11,536 bases of DNA. It comes from Prasinococcaceae sp. CCMP 1430 (taxonomy: Eukaryota; Prasinodermophyta; Palmophyllophyceae; Prasinococcales; Prasinococcaceae). The notes under the pieces are model-generated. The model searched no databases, was not told the DNA's origin, and was given only the letters and a program-made list of their open reading frames with translations. A program made the translations under genes and the position numbers. How positions within the stretch are numbered: position 1 is the stretch's first letter; each line of letters starts with the position of its first letter. Shown in pieces: positions 1-7,656 of this stretch. The stretch lies in the NCBI GenBank assembly GCA_013416795.1, contig RQSC01000004.1, positions 166,046-177,581 of the forward strand. The letters are read 5' to 3'.

Positions 1-241
1 CGGCGCGCGGGCGTTGAACGCGTGGCGCCTGGCGAAGGGCGCTGCGCCCAGCCGCTGCCGCCGCCGCCGAGGGCTTTTGTTCGCGGCGGCCCCGCCGCGC
101 TCGCCACAGTTCTCTCTCGCGCCGGCCAACTGCTGCGCGGCTGCTGCTTCGCTGCTGCGCGTGTTGTTTCCTACGTGCCGACCCGGGCGACGGCGTCCCC
201 TCAGCGCCAAAGCGACAGAACATACCCGGCAGATAGACACC
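1..241 (+). promoter_or_regulatory. 5' flank / 5' UTR of the MARVEL-like gene
   Basis: The reading frame of the downstream gene is open back to about position 14 but has no ATG before 242, and the translated upstream part is Arg/Ala/Pro-rich and looks non-coding. The stretch is GC-rich with a CCG-repeat run near 55-70. I see no TATA box. The last bases before 242 give the start context CACCATGG. It most likely holds the promoter and the 5' untranslated region. Confidence 0.45.
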
Positions 242-1099
242 ATGGTGGACTTCGGAGTGCTGCGCACTCTTCCTTGCGCGCTGCTGCTGGCCGAAATCCT
301 GACGCTCCTGATCAGCTTTGTGGCCATGGCGACGCAAGAGAGCTTCTCGAACAGCAGCTCCATGCAATACCTGCTCGCAATGGGGATCATTACTTTCGTC
401 GTGTGCCTCGCGCTGCTCGTTGGTGCGTGGCGACGCCGCGGTCTATGCGCGCACGCGCTGTCCCGCACCCCGCGGCGTGCGCCTGCGCGCGCGCGCGCGC
501 TGACGTGCCCGCTCGCCCGCCCGCGCTGGCACGCGCGTTCGTGCAAAGGCGGCTACATGATGGGTCTCTTCTCTATCACCGCCTTCGCCGAAGCGTGCGT
601 GTACCTCTTCTTTGCGGTAATGATCTTCATCGGATTTCTCGCCGGCGCAGTCGCCTGCAACAGATCTGGATCGCCGTGCAAGACCAGCGGGACGAGCGCG
701 CACGCCAATGTGTCTATAGCCTTCGCCTTCTTCGCCACACTCGGTGCGTGCGTGCTTGCGCAGCCAGTGGGCGCGCGCCGTCCCGACCGCCGTGCTGCAG
801 GCATCGCGCGAGCGTCTCCTGGAGACGCGTTGTGTTTGTGTGTTTGGAAAGTAAACCTCGCCGCTAACACACGCTGTCTGCTCCCTCTGCGCGCCATCTC
901 GCCCCGCTCCTCGATCCGAATCCTCGCGATCCCTGCTCGCGCATTCGCCGCCAATTCGGCGCACGGGCCCCGGCGGCTCTCGCTCGGTTCGCCCACAGAG
1001 CTCCTCGTGAGTGCGTGGGTTGCGTACGGCGCCCATCAGGTGGGTGGAGGCATGGGCACGCAAGCTGAGGGCGGCGGCTACGTCGGAGGCTACGCGTGA
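242..1099 (+). CDS. Four-transmembrane MARVEL/synaptogyrin-like membrane protein (3 exons)
   Basis: The exons are 242-422, 549-743 and 999-1099, giving 158 residues; both introns are phase 1. The ATG at 242 sits in a strong CACCATGG context. Four hydrophobic helices are visible at about residues 8-30, 42-68, 72-96 and 114-137. The loops after helices 1 and 3 carry N-glycosylation sequons (N37-S-S, N98-R-S, N114-V-S), and the second loop has a cysteine pair (C97, C104). This fits a topology with both ends in the cytosol and both loops in the lumen or outside. The C-terminal tail is short and Gly/Tyr-rich (GGGYVGGYA). Size, four helices, paired loop cysteines and the Gly/Tyr tail resemble MARVEL-domain vesicle proteins of the synaptogyrin/synaptophysin group, which act in membrane trafficking. 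That family call is inference from architecture, since no diagnostic sequence motif was recognised. The gene converges on the LRR gene. Both introns are open in frame, so a retained-intron form would still translate. Confidence 0.75.
   Translation: MVDFGVLRTLPCALLLAEILTLLISFVAMATQESFSNSSSMQYLLAMGIITFVVCLALLVGAWRRRGLCAHALSRTPRRAPARARALTCPLARPRWHARSCKGGYMMGLFSITAFAEACVYLFFAVMIFIGFLAGAVACNRSGSPCKTSGTSAHANVSIAFAFFATLGACVLAQPVGARRPDRRAAGIARASPGDALCLCVWKVNLAANTRCLLPLRAISPRSSIRILAIPARAFAANSAHGPRRLSLGSPTELLVSAWVAYGAHQVGGGMGTQAEGGGYVGGYA
423..548 (+). other. Intron 1 of the MARVEL-like gene
   Basis: Donor G|GTGCGT, acceptor GCAAAG|GC, 126 bp, phase 1. A CTGAC branch-point candidate lies at 500-504, about 45 nt before the acceptor. 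Removing it joins helix 2 smoothly (LLV-GGYMMG). Confidence 0.75.
744..998 (+). other. Intron 2 of the MARVEL-like gene
   Basis: Donor G|GTGCGT, acceptor CCCACAG|AG, 255 bp, phase 1. Splicing joins TL-E-LLVSAW inside helix 4. The alternative acceptor two bases downstream would shift the frame and lose helix 4. The best branch-point match, CTAAC at 864-868, is unusually far (about 131 nt) from the acceptor. Confidence 0.7.
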
Positions 1100-1330
1100 G
1101 CGAGCTGCATCAGGACCGACCACGCACACTCTAGATGGTGCGATGAAATGAGCGCACGCACGGAACGACTGCAACTGCCGGATGACGCCGCGCGCCGCTC
1201 CTCGCAAGCGGCTTGCAATAGACCCATCATGATGTCCCCATGCCGGCCAGCGCCAACGTGTGCTGGTGTTATCGAGTATTATGAACTAAAACGACGCCAC
1301 GTCGCACTCCCTCTACTCTACCACTAGTCG
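1100..1330. other. Convergent 3' spacer between genes 1 and 2
   Basis: This 231-bp spacer has no convincing ORF. It holds CAATAGAC at 1216-1223 and an AT-rich patch at about 1270-1292 (ATGAACTAAAA), which are candidate 3'-end processing signals for the plus-strand gene. The minus-strand gene's 3' UTR must use the same spacer, so the two transcripts may overlap. Confidence 0.5.
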
Positions 1331-4300
1331 CTAGAAGAGGTCCCTTGTCGCCACGCCGGGGTGGTCGAGCTTGTCGTCGGGCGAGTCCTCCATGACGAGA
1401 CCCCTGCGGGGCCGCTCGTCCGGGAGCGCCTTGGTCGGGTGCAGCACCACGGCAGTGGCTGGGTCGACGGGCGCAGGCTCATGGTCCACGTCGATGGCGT
1501 CAAGGTCGTCCGGATCAGGCGCGTCAGTGACGTCCCAGAGCACGGGCCCAAGGGGCTCGTCGTCGTCCGAGTCCTCCGTGGACAGCACGGTGACGTTGTC
1601 GATTGCGAGCGCGATCTCACAACGCCTGCGCTTGGCGCGCCGCCGCAGGCGCATCACCGCCGTGCGCGAGATGTGTGCGCCGCGCAGGTCGAGCCGCCGC
1701 ATTCGAGGATGCTCCAGGGCGACCACGCTCAAGCGGTGGACCGCGTCGGACGCCAGCCGCGCGCAGCCGCTCAAGCCAAACTCCTCGAGCGTGCGGTTGG
1801 AGTGCATCGCCTTGGCGATGTGGCGCGCGCCCGGCCACTCGAGGAGGTTGCCGCCCAGGTCGATCTTGATCAGTGGCGAGTCCTCCGGAGTGAGCGCGAC
1901 GTGCAGCTCCTCCACGCCGGTGCAGCGGATGAAGTTGCCGCGCAGCGTGAGCTCCTCCAGGCGCTTGTTGACGCCCATCGCGCACCAGAGCGCCTTGGCG
2001 CCCGCATCTCGCGCAGCGTTGTAGCTCAGGTCGAGGGCGAGCAGGTGCGTGTTGCTGACGAGCGCCTTGGCGAGCGCCTGGACGCCCTCGGGGCGCAGGC
2101 GGCAGCTGCGCACCACCAGCCGTTCGAGCGTGCCATTCCTGGCGAGCGCCTTGGCCATGACCTCGGCGCCATCCGGTCCCACAGGCATGTCCTCTATGGT
2201 GAGGTGCGTGAGCGTGTTCGGCGGAGCAGGCGCGGGCTTGCTGTACAGCAGCGTGTGCCACTGCCACGTCGCCAGCGGGCTTATCGGCCAGTCGACGAGC
2301 TTGTCGAGGGCGACGCTAATGGCCTTGCTCGTCGAGCGCAGCTCCTCAAGCGCGCCCATGGCCTCCCACGTGCGGTCGAGCTTGAGGCGGTGGCGCCGGA
2401 TCTCCTTGTTGCGGTCCTGCCAGTCAAGCCACAAGTCGCGGCAGTGCTTGTGCTTGGGATCGGCTCTGGTACCCTCGGCGAAATCCAAGGTGGCCTCCAG
2501 CTGCGACCCCGCCATCAGGAACGCGTTGGCGCGCAGCACCCACGCGGCCCCGTCCTTGCCCCCGCTCTGCACGAGCGCCGAGTTGGCAGCGCTGACCGCC
2601 TCCTCAAGGATCGCCATGCGGTTCTTCAGGAGGCGGGCTTCCTCGGCGGCCTGCGCGGCCTTTTTGATTTCTACGCTGAGCTCCACGCCGCGCTTGCCCT
2701 GCAGCGACATGCCGCCGTACTGCTCGTTCTCGAGAACCATGTCCTCGCGGGTGACGTGGAGGCTCTCCTGCCCCCGAATGTACGGCCGCTTGACTGCCGA
2801 CTCGACCTCCGTCTCCAGCTTGCTTTCGGTGCCAACCGCCAGGTTGACGTCGCTGCCACCGCTTGCCTCCTCGGCCGCCTTCTTCTGCTTTCCCTCGCGC
2901 CCAGCCTCAGGCTTGGCCTTCCTCGCACCTTCGCCCTCCTCGGCATCTCCCTCCTGGCATTTGTTTGCGGCGTGCTTGTCTTCTTGCTCATGCTCCCCGC
3001 CCTCCTCCTCCTCCCCCTGCTGCTGCTGCCGCTGGCGGCCTCCGTCATCCCCACCCGCTGCGGGCGCGGGATCGTCGGTGTGAGCGTCCACCGTCGCCTC
3101 GCAGGCGTCGTCTTCCCCAACCCGGATCGCCCCTAGCGCCTCCGTCGCCTTCCCGGCCGCCTCCCGAGCCTCCTCCTCCGCCTTGGCCTTGGCCGACTCC
3201 GCGTCGGTCTCGGCCGCCAGCCGTCTCTTCCGTTCCTCTTCGGCGAGCTCGTTGGCAAGGCGCAGGGCGGCGCGCGAGCGCCACGCGTGCGCCTCGGCAT
3301 TGAAGCGATCCTTGCCCGTCGCGAGGCGGTAGCGCACGAGCGCGCCGGCGCTGTCGCCGCGGTTGTACAGAAGGCGCCCCTCGTTGATAAGGCTCGCACA
3401 CGCGGCCCGGTTCTCCGCACTCTCCTGCACCTCGCTCTCGAGGTTGGCCAGGACGACTTCCTCCTCCGCGCGCTCTCGGTCGTGCTGCGCCATCACTGCG
3501 CGCGAACGCTGGCGCCTGAGCGCCTCTTGCGACTCCAGGCCGGCCTGCCCGAGCGCCACCAGGATGCCCGTGCTCCTCGGAGGTGGGGTGAACCAGCTCA
3601 GCCGCGTCTCAGCGGCGGCCGCGTCCACCTTCTCCACACAGGTGAGCCACCTGCGCACGGGCTCGACGAGGCCCGTGGTGGACCACACCAGGCCGCCACC
3701 GTTTTGCAGGTGCCACCAGGTGATTCCGAAGAGGTGCGGGATGTGCTCCTCGAGGTCGAACGGCTGCTTGTCGGTTGTCTCGTCCGAGTGGTCGCCCACC
3801 ACCACGGCGTGGGGGAACTGGTTCAGCCCCTCGAGCGCCTCCCACGGCGGCAGCTCGCTCGGATTCTCGTCGTCGTTTCGCAGCCGCTCGATGAGTTCCT
3901 CGTCCACCTTCATTGGAAAGTGCGAGCACAGGGTCTCCGCGCCGCCGCCGACGCCCATCAGCAGCGCGCCGTGCCCCCAGCGCCACTTGATCTGCTCGTG
4001 CACGGCTGCATCCATGCAGAGCTCCAGCCTCATCTTAAAGGTCTTGGCATCGCGCCCAGCCAGGCAGATGAGGTCGCTCTCCTCGAGGTGCGCTCGCTCG
4101 GCAGGGCTGGGGCCCGGGATGAGACCGAGGGAGTCCTTGGAGCAGCGGCACTTGATGTGGCGGCACTGGCGCGGCCCGATGCCAATGAGCTCCATGCAGC
4201 GGACGAAGTGGTCGTACTCCTCGGCGTCGTCGCCTGCGCGCGCGCGGGAGGATTGCGGGGGTGTGGGGGGATGAGAGGGTGAGCGCGCCGCGCAGACGGG

Positions 4301-5040
4301 CGTTGGCGGGCGCCAACACAGCGCGCATGCACTCCGCGTCGGGTCGCGGCGCGCCAGCGGCGCCGGTCACTCACCCGAGCCCCAGTTGAGGAAGGCCACG
4401 CGCATGCCCTCCCAGTCGTCCTCTCCCGTCGCCGTCTCGCGGCGCGGGAGCTCGCAGCGCACGCGCTGCGCCCACGGCAGGCCGGCCGTCGAGGCCTCGT
4501 CCACCCACTCGAGAAGGTCCAGCGACTCCATGAGGACCACGGGAGACGGCGGCAGCGCCACGTCGCGGAACGTGTTCTTGGCCTCCTCGCGCCACTGGCA
4601 GGGGCAGCCGCCGCCCGGCGGGGCGTGCAGTTTCGTTCATCGGTGTCAGAGCGCGAGGAGCGCGCGGGCGTGCGCACACGTGGCACGCGCATGCGCGTGC
4701 GGCGGAGCGCGGGCGCCCGGGCGTGGGTTGTCGCGTGTCAAGCCGTGCGCTCGCCGCCACGGCCGCCGCCCCCGCACGCGCCCCGCGGCGCCCACAGCCG
4801 CCTCACCTTGAGGTAGGCGAGCCAGTCCTCGATGCGCACATTCTTCGGTTTGGGCAGCTTGATCTTAGAGAGGTCCGTCTTCTCACTCCTCCTCTTCTCC
4901 TCCTCCTTGTCCTCCCCCTCGGCCTGCTCGTCCGCAACTACGCGAGCGCGAAGCACGGGGTCCTGCTCACCGCCGGCGCTCGCGGGCGCCTCCAGCGGCT
5001 CGTCGCCCTTGGCAGCGGCGCTGGGTCCCACCTGTGCCAT
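1331..5040 (-). CDS. Large TPR- and leucine-rich-repeat protein, unknown role (3 exons)
   Basis: The exons are 5040-4807, 4594-4375 and 4233-1331, giving 1118 residues. The start context is GCCATGG. Residues 1-60 are acidic and Lys-rich. Residues about 61-390 look globular and conserved in style, with many Trp residues and a Cys cluster (C164, C175, C180, C182 plus H177), but I do not recognise the domain. TPR-like helical segments lie at about 431-480 and 684-745. Between them is a highly charged stretch with Gln and Glu runs near 549. Seven repeats of 28-29 residues follow at about 824-1022, of the ribonuclease-inhibitor type (for example LLALDLSYN, LEELTLRGN, LIKIDLGGN). The last about 95 residues are acidic. 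LRR and TPR repeats are protein-binding scaffolds, so an adaptor role is the reasonable inference. No NACHT, kinase or GTPase motif is visible. There is no signal peptide or membrane helix, so it is probably soluble. It diverges from the 136-aa membrane-protein gene. Confidence 0.85.
4234..4374 (-). other. Intron 2 of the TPR-LRR gene
   Basis: Minus-strand donor TCGG|GTGAGT and acceptor CGCGCAG|GC, 141 bp, phase 1, joining NWGS-G-DDAEEYDHF. The acceptor tract is C-rich (a CCCCCC run, then CACCCCC). There is no CTGAC motif; CTCAC about 40 nt upstream of the acceptor is the best branch-point guess. A TGA lies in frame just inside the donor, so retention would truncate the protein. Confidence 0.75.
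4595..4806 (-). other. Intron 1 of the TPR-LRR gene
   Basis: Minus-strand donor CAAG|GTGAGG and acceptor CTGCCAG|TGG, 212 bp, phase 0, joining DWLAYLK to WREEAKNTF. A CTGAC branch-point candidate (plus-strand GTCAG at 4645-4649) lies about 51 nt before the acceptor. Confidence 0.75.
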
Positions 5041-5043
5041 GGC

Positions 5044-5071
5044 TGGCGCGCGAGAGAGGGCTCGCGCGCCA
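5044..5071 (-). promoter_or_regulatory. GC-rich hairpin directly before the TPR-LRR start codon
   Basis: On the minus strand, TGGCGCGCGAG and CTCGCGCGCCA are perfect 11-bp complementary arms around a 6-nt loop (CCCTCT). The 3' arm ends three bases before the ATG at 5040. In the mRNA this would be a very stable stem next to the start codon and could slow scanning ribosomes. Confidence 0.55.
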
Positions 5072-5173
5072 CGCGTGCGCGAGGCCAACCAACCGACTGA
5101 CTTGAAGTTGAAGAAGAAGAATCAACAACGCAGCGCGTGCCGCGCGCGCGCGCGCCTGCTCCGCGCCTGCTCC

Positions 5174-5196
5174 GGGGCGGGGCGACGGGGAAAGGG
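5174..5196 (+). promoter_or_regulatory. G-quadruplex motif in the divergent promoter
   Basis: There are four G runs of 4, 4, 4 and 3 bases separated by loops of 1, 4 and 3 bases, which fits the standard three-tetrad G-quadruplex pattern. The run also contains a GGGGCGGGG GC-box-like site. It lies 85-107 nt upstream of the start codon of the 136-aa membrane protein, on its non-template strand. Confidence 0.5.
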
Positions 5197-5280
5197 CGGA
5201 CGCAGGGCGTGCCACACGACGCCTCGCGCACAGATCATCAAGCACAGTAGCCACCGCCGACCCACCCCGCCTCAGCAACC

Positions 5281-6018
5281 ATGGGCGCCGAGTACACCTT
5301 CGCGAAGTTCCTCCTCGGCATGTGCGTGCGCGAGCGGCGGTGGGAGCGCCGCCGAAAGCGCGCGTGCCGGGCCGGGCGGAGCGCGCCTCGCTTGGCGCGC
5401 GCGGCGTCCGGCGCGCCTGGGCCGCGCGTAGCTGACTGGCCAGCGCGCGCTCTGCGACGCGCGGTGTCTCCAACCCCCCGTCCCCCGTTCCCGCGGGCGC
5501 GATCCGACAGGTTCGGCTTCTTCTCCGTGGGCATGTTCGTGTCGCAGTCGTACATGTACGGGCCGGACTCGCCCCTCGGCTTCCCCATGGTGAGAGCCGG
5601 CTTGCGGGCGAGCGAGCGAAGCGAAGCGCGAGCGCGCACCATGCCGGCGCCGGCGCCGCACCGTGCTGACGACGACCCCCCACCACCCCCACCCCCACTC
5701 CCACCCCCACCCCCTGTGCGCGCGCAGATCTACTGGACCACGGCGTCGGACCACCCCATCACCGAGTGGTGGTCGCGCATCGTCGGTGTGCTCTTCCTCT
5801 CGTTCCTGTCCGGCCCGTTCGCGTTCGGCGCCGATATCTGGGTGCACCTTAAGCAGACCATGGTCGCGATGACCGGTCTCCTCGTATGCATTGTCTACAT
5901 CAACGTACTGTACCCCGAGCTGTGCGCCGTCATGTGGAAGCCCCAGATCGTGCTGCAGATTGGCATCGTCGCGTACAACGCCAAGCTGCTGACGGTCGCC
6001 CATGCCAAGACCGTGTAG
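5281..6018 (+). CDS. Small four-transmembrane protein of unknown family (3 exons)
   Basis: The exons are 5281-5321, 5511-5589 and 5728-6018, giving 136 residues. The start context AACCATGG is strong, and the first coding exon is only 41 nt. Hydrophobic helices lie at about residues 8-30, 56-74, 84-103 and, more weakly, 111-131. The loop after helix 1 is polar and aromatic (YMYGPDSPLGF, then a Trp/His/Glu-containing stretch up to EWW at 53-55). There is no N-terminal signal peptide beyond helix 1, no ER-retention tail and no transporter motif I recognise, so I give no function. Splice phases are 2 and 0, and the joined protein reads without a break. The ORF also stays open through both introns (189 and 138 bp, both multiples of three). 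It diverges from the TPR-LRR gene with 240 bp between start codons, so the two may be co-regulated. Confidence 0.75.
   Translation: MGAEYTFAKFLLGMCVRERRWERRRKRACRAGRSAPRLARAASGAPGPRVADWPARALRRAVSPTPRPPFPRARSDRFGFFSVGMFVSQSYMYGPDSPLGFPMVRAGLRASERSEARARTMPAPAPHRADDDPPPPPPPLPPPPPVRAQIYWTTASDHPITEWWSRIVGVLFLSFLSGPFAFGADIWVHLKQTMVAMTGLLVCIVYINVLYPELCAVMWKPQIVLQIGIVAYNAKLLTVAHAKTV
5322..5510 (+). other. Intron 1 of the 136-aa membrane-protein gene
   Basis: Donor AT|GTGCGT, acceptor CGACAG|GT, 189 bp, phase 2 (rebuilds Met14). A CTGAC branch-point candidate lies at 5432-5436, about 75 nt before the acceptor. Confidence 0.75.
5590..5727 (+). other. Intron 2 of the 136-aa membrane-protein gene, with C-rich acceptor tract
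   Basis: Donor ATG|GTGAGA, acceptor GCGCGCAG|AT, 138 bp, phase 0. CTGAC at 5666-5670 lies about 58 nt before the acceptor. It is followed by a C/A tract (5676-5714) of five C-runs of 5-6 bases that takes the place of a T-rich polypyrimidine tract. Confidence 0.8.
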
Positions 6019-6477
6019 GCCACCTCCGACGAATGAGCGGGTGGGTGGGCAGCGCGGAAGGGCGGCGCGGGCGCACGGCTCGGCCTGCGAGGCGTCCGGC
6101 GGCGAGCCGCGCAGCACCGCGCGTCCGCGCCAGCGAGCGGCCGCCCCATTGACACAGGCCTGCTGCGCCTGACCACCCAAGGGAACGCGAAAGCTGAGCG
6201 CGGCCGCGCATCGAAATGAAAGTAAAATTCAGCCACAAATCCTTCCGAGGTGGGCGCCGGCTGGCGCTCGCAGCGACGCCCCGTGGCCATGCTGCGCGGC
6301 GAGAGCGAGCGCCAGCGCGATTTCGACGTTTACGCATGCCATCTCTCAGACCGTGAGCGCGGCGGAGCAAGTCTTGAGCTGCCCCGCCGCGCAGCTTCGT
6401 CGCGCCCGCGTCGCGCCCAACGCCCGTCCTCCGACTCTGCGCACCCGTCCCGGCCATCGTCGCGACCCAGCTCATGG
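6019..6477. other. Convergent 3' spacer between genes 3 and 4
   Basis: No gene is seen in these 459 bp. ORFs on both strands are Arg/Ala-rich and unlike protein. An AT-rich patch at about 6211-6240 (ATGAAAGTAAAA) is the only departure from the GC-rich background. It lies about 205 nt after the plus-strand stop and about 240 nt after the minus-strand stop, so it may serve 3'-end formation for either transcript. Confidence 0.5.
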
Positions 6478-7179
6478 TCAATCCTCCTCATCGAAGTCAT
6501 CTTCCCCATCGTAGTCCCCCTCATCCTCAAGATCGTAATCGTCGTCGTAATCATTCATCCGGTCGATCTCTTCCTGCTCGTGGTCAAAGTACTTGTCGGT
6601 GGGCTTGACGCGCCTCACCACCGGCTCCTCCAACCGCTCATAGTCGACAATCTCGCGACCATCGGCGTCGCGCACCCAGACGTCGAATCCAAAGTCCTCA
6701 ATGAGCTTCCGGCGTGACCAGTGGTGCGCCCAGGCGATCTCATAGTACCCCCTGCTCGCCCAGCACAGGGTGCGGTGGTGGAGGTGCGGGTCGCCATTGC
6801 AATCCCCCACGCACCCACTAATCGACGCCGAGCGAAAGATTCGCTCCGCGTCGAGGCGCAGCCGCGCGTGCTCGTCATCGGCGACCGCGCCGCGTGCTGC
6901 CTTGCTGACGGCCGCGAGGCGCGCCAGCGCGTACAGGTCGAGCTCGGCCAGCAGCAGCGTGCGCACGGGCGCGCATCTCGCCATCAGTGCCTCCAGCTTT
7001 GAGGGCGCGTCCGGCGCATTGCCGGGCTTAGGCAGCGCTTTCCCCTGCTGCTGCCGCAGCCTGCGCTCTTCCCGCTGGGCGGCGTCGCGGACGGGGATTT
7101 TGATGGACTTGAGGTCGGCGGCGCGCTTGAGGTCGGCGGCGCGCTTCGACTGCGACTTTTTCCGCGCCTTGCCGCCCAT
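6478..7179 (-). CDS. F-box-like protein with basic N-terminus and acidic C-terminal tail
   Basis: A single exon gives 233 residues from the ATG at 7179 (context GACAATGG). The frame stays open upstream to 7425, but that part is low-complexity and has no ATG. Residues 1-30 are Lys/Arg-rich (GGKARKKSQSKR) and could be a nuclear localisation signal; they include an exact tandem copy of KRAADL. Residues about 70-110 (LLLAELDLYALARLAAVSKAARGAVADD) match the F-box pattern of Leu pairs followed by a V-S-K-x-x-R-x-x-V core. F-box proteins normally recruit substrates to SCF ubiquitin ligases through Skp1. Residues 140-200 form a Trp/Tyr-rich segment (GYYEIAWAHHW, then FDVWVRDADG) that could be the partner-binding part. 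Residues 199-233 are almost all Asp/Glu/Tyr, and there GAT outnumbers GAC although most of the window favours C-ending codons. The F-box call is moderate and rests on pattern only. An extra upstream exon is possible (see 7657-7803). Confidence 0.75.
   Translation of the reverse strand: MGGKARKKSQSKRAADLKRAADLKSIKIPVRDAAQREERRLRQQQGKALPKPGNAPDAPSKLEALMARCAPVRTLLLAELDLYALARLAAVSKAARGAVADDEHARLRLDAERIFRSASISGCVGDCNGDPHLHHRTLCWASRGYYEIAWAHHWSRRKLIEDFGFDVWVRDADGREIVDYERLEEPVVRRVKPTDKYFDHEQEEIDRMNDYDDDYDLEDEGDYDGEDDFDEED
7111..7146 (-). repeat. Exact 18-bp tandem duplication in the F-box-like gene
   Basis: The 18-bp unit at 7111-7128 is repeated without a mismatch at 7129-7146. It encodes KRAADL twice near the protein's N-terminus. 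The lack of silent differences suggests a recent in-frame duplication. Confidence 0.9.
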
Positions 7180-7656
7180 TGTCGACAGCAAGAAAAAACG
7201 CCGCAAATCGCGCGCGCCACCCGTCCGACCTGGGCTCGATCGCGCGCAGGCGTGGTCCGCCGCCCCGCCACTGCCTGGCTGCGCACCCGATGGCTCGCAG
7301 GTGGATACGATGAGCCGCGCGCGCGCGTGTGGCGCGGTCCGCGGTCTTCCCTGCCCGCCCCCGGCAGTGCGCTGTGCTGCTTTTGCGCTCGCGCTCGGCC
7401 GCCAAACACTCGTGCCCCTGCGCAATAAAGTCGAGCGTGCCGAGCCGCACGCGCTGCCGCGCCGCGCGCGCGCGCGCTCACTGGCACTTTGCTGCCGCAG
7501 ACCGAGCGGCCGATCGGGCGGCGCGAGGTCGCCTGCGCCGCCGCCGCAGGCAGGGCCGCCAGCGGCACCCCCTGCCTCCGCGCCGCGCCGCGCGGCGCCG
7601 CCAGCACCGGCGTGACATGTCTATGATGAGACGGGGATGGGGGCCGCGCCACTCAC

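Larger units (their letters stand above)
5041..5280. promoter_or_regulatory. Shared divergent promoter / 5' UTRs of genes 2 and 3
   Basis: Only 240 bp separate the two divergent start codons, so both promoters and 5' UTRs must fit here. It contains a GC-box-like and G-quadruplex-forming run at 5174-5196, a (CG)n run near 5140-5155, and a purine-rich stretch near 5103-5125 (pyrimidine-rich on the strand of gene 2). No TATA box is seen. Confidence 0.6.

Noticed and set aside
14-241. N-terminal extension of the MARVEL-like protein
   Set aside because: The frame is open but has no ATG before 242, is low-complexity, and the ATG at 242 has an excellent context right before helix 1.
1361-3136. 591-codon open frame on the plus strand, opposite the TPR-LRR gene
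   Set aside because: It is an antisense shadow of a GC-rich coding exon. The translation is Arg/Val/Leu/Ala-rich without domains, while the minus strand gives clear LRRs and TPR-like segments with matching splice sites.
3287-4282. 331-codon plus-strand open frame
   Set aside because: It lies antisense to exon 3 and intron 2 of the TPR-LRR gene, has no recognisable features, and its frame follows from the codon bias of the real gene.
7424-7429. AATAAA on the plus strand
   Set aside because: It lies upstream of the desaturase with no plus-strand gene ending nearby, and the recognised gene ends of this window do not use AATAAA.
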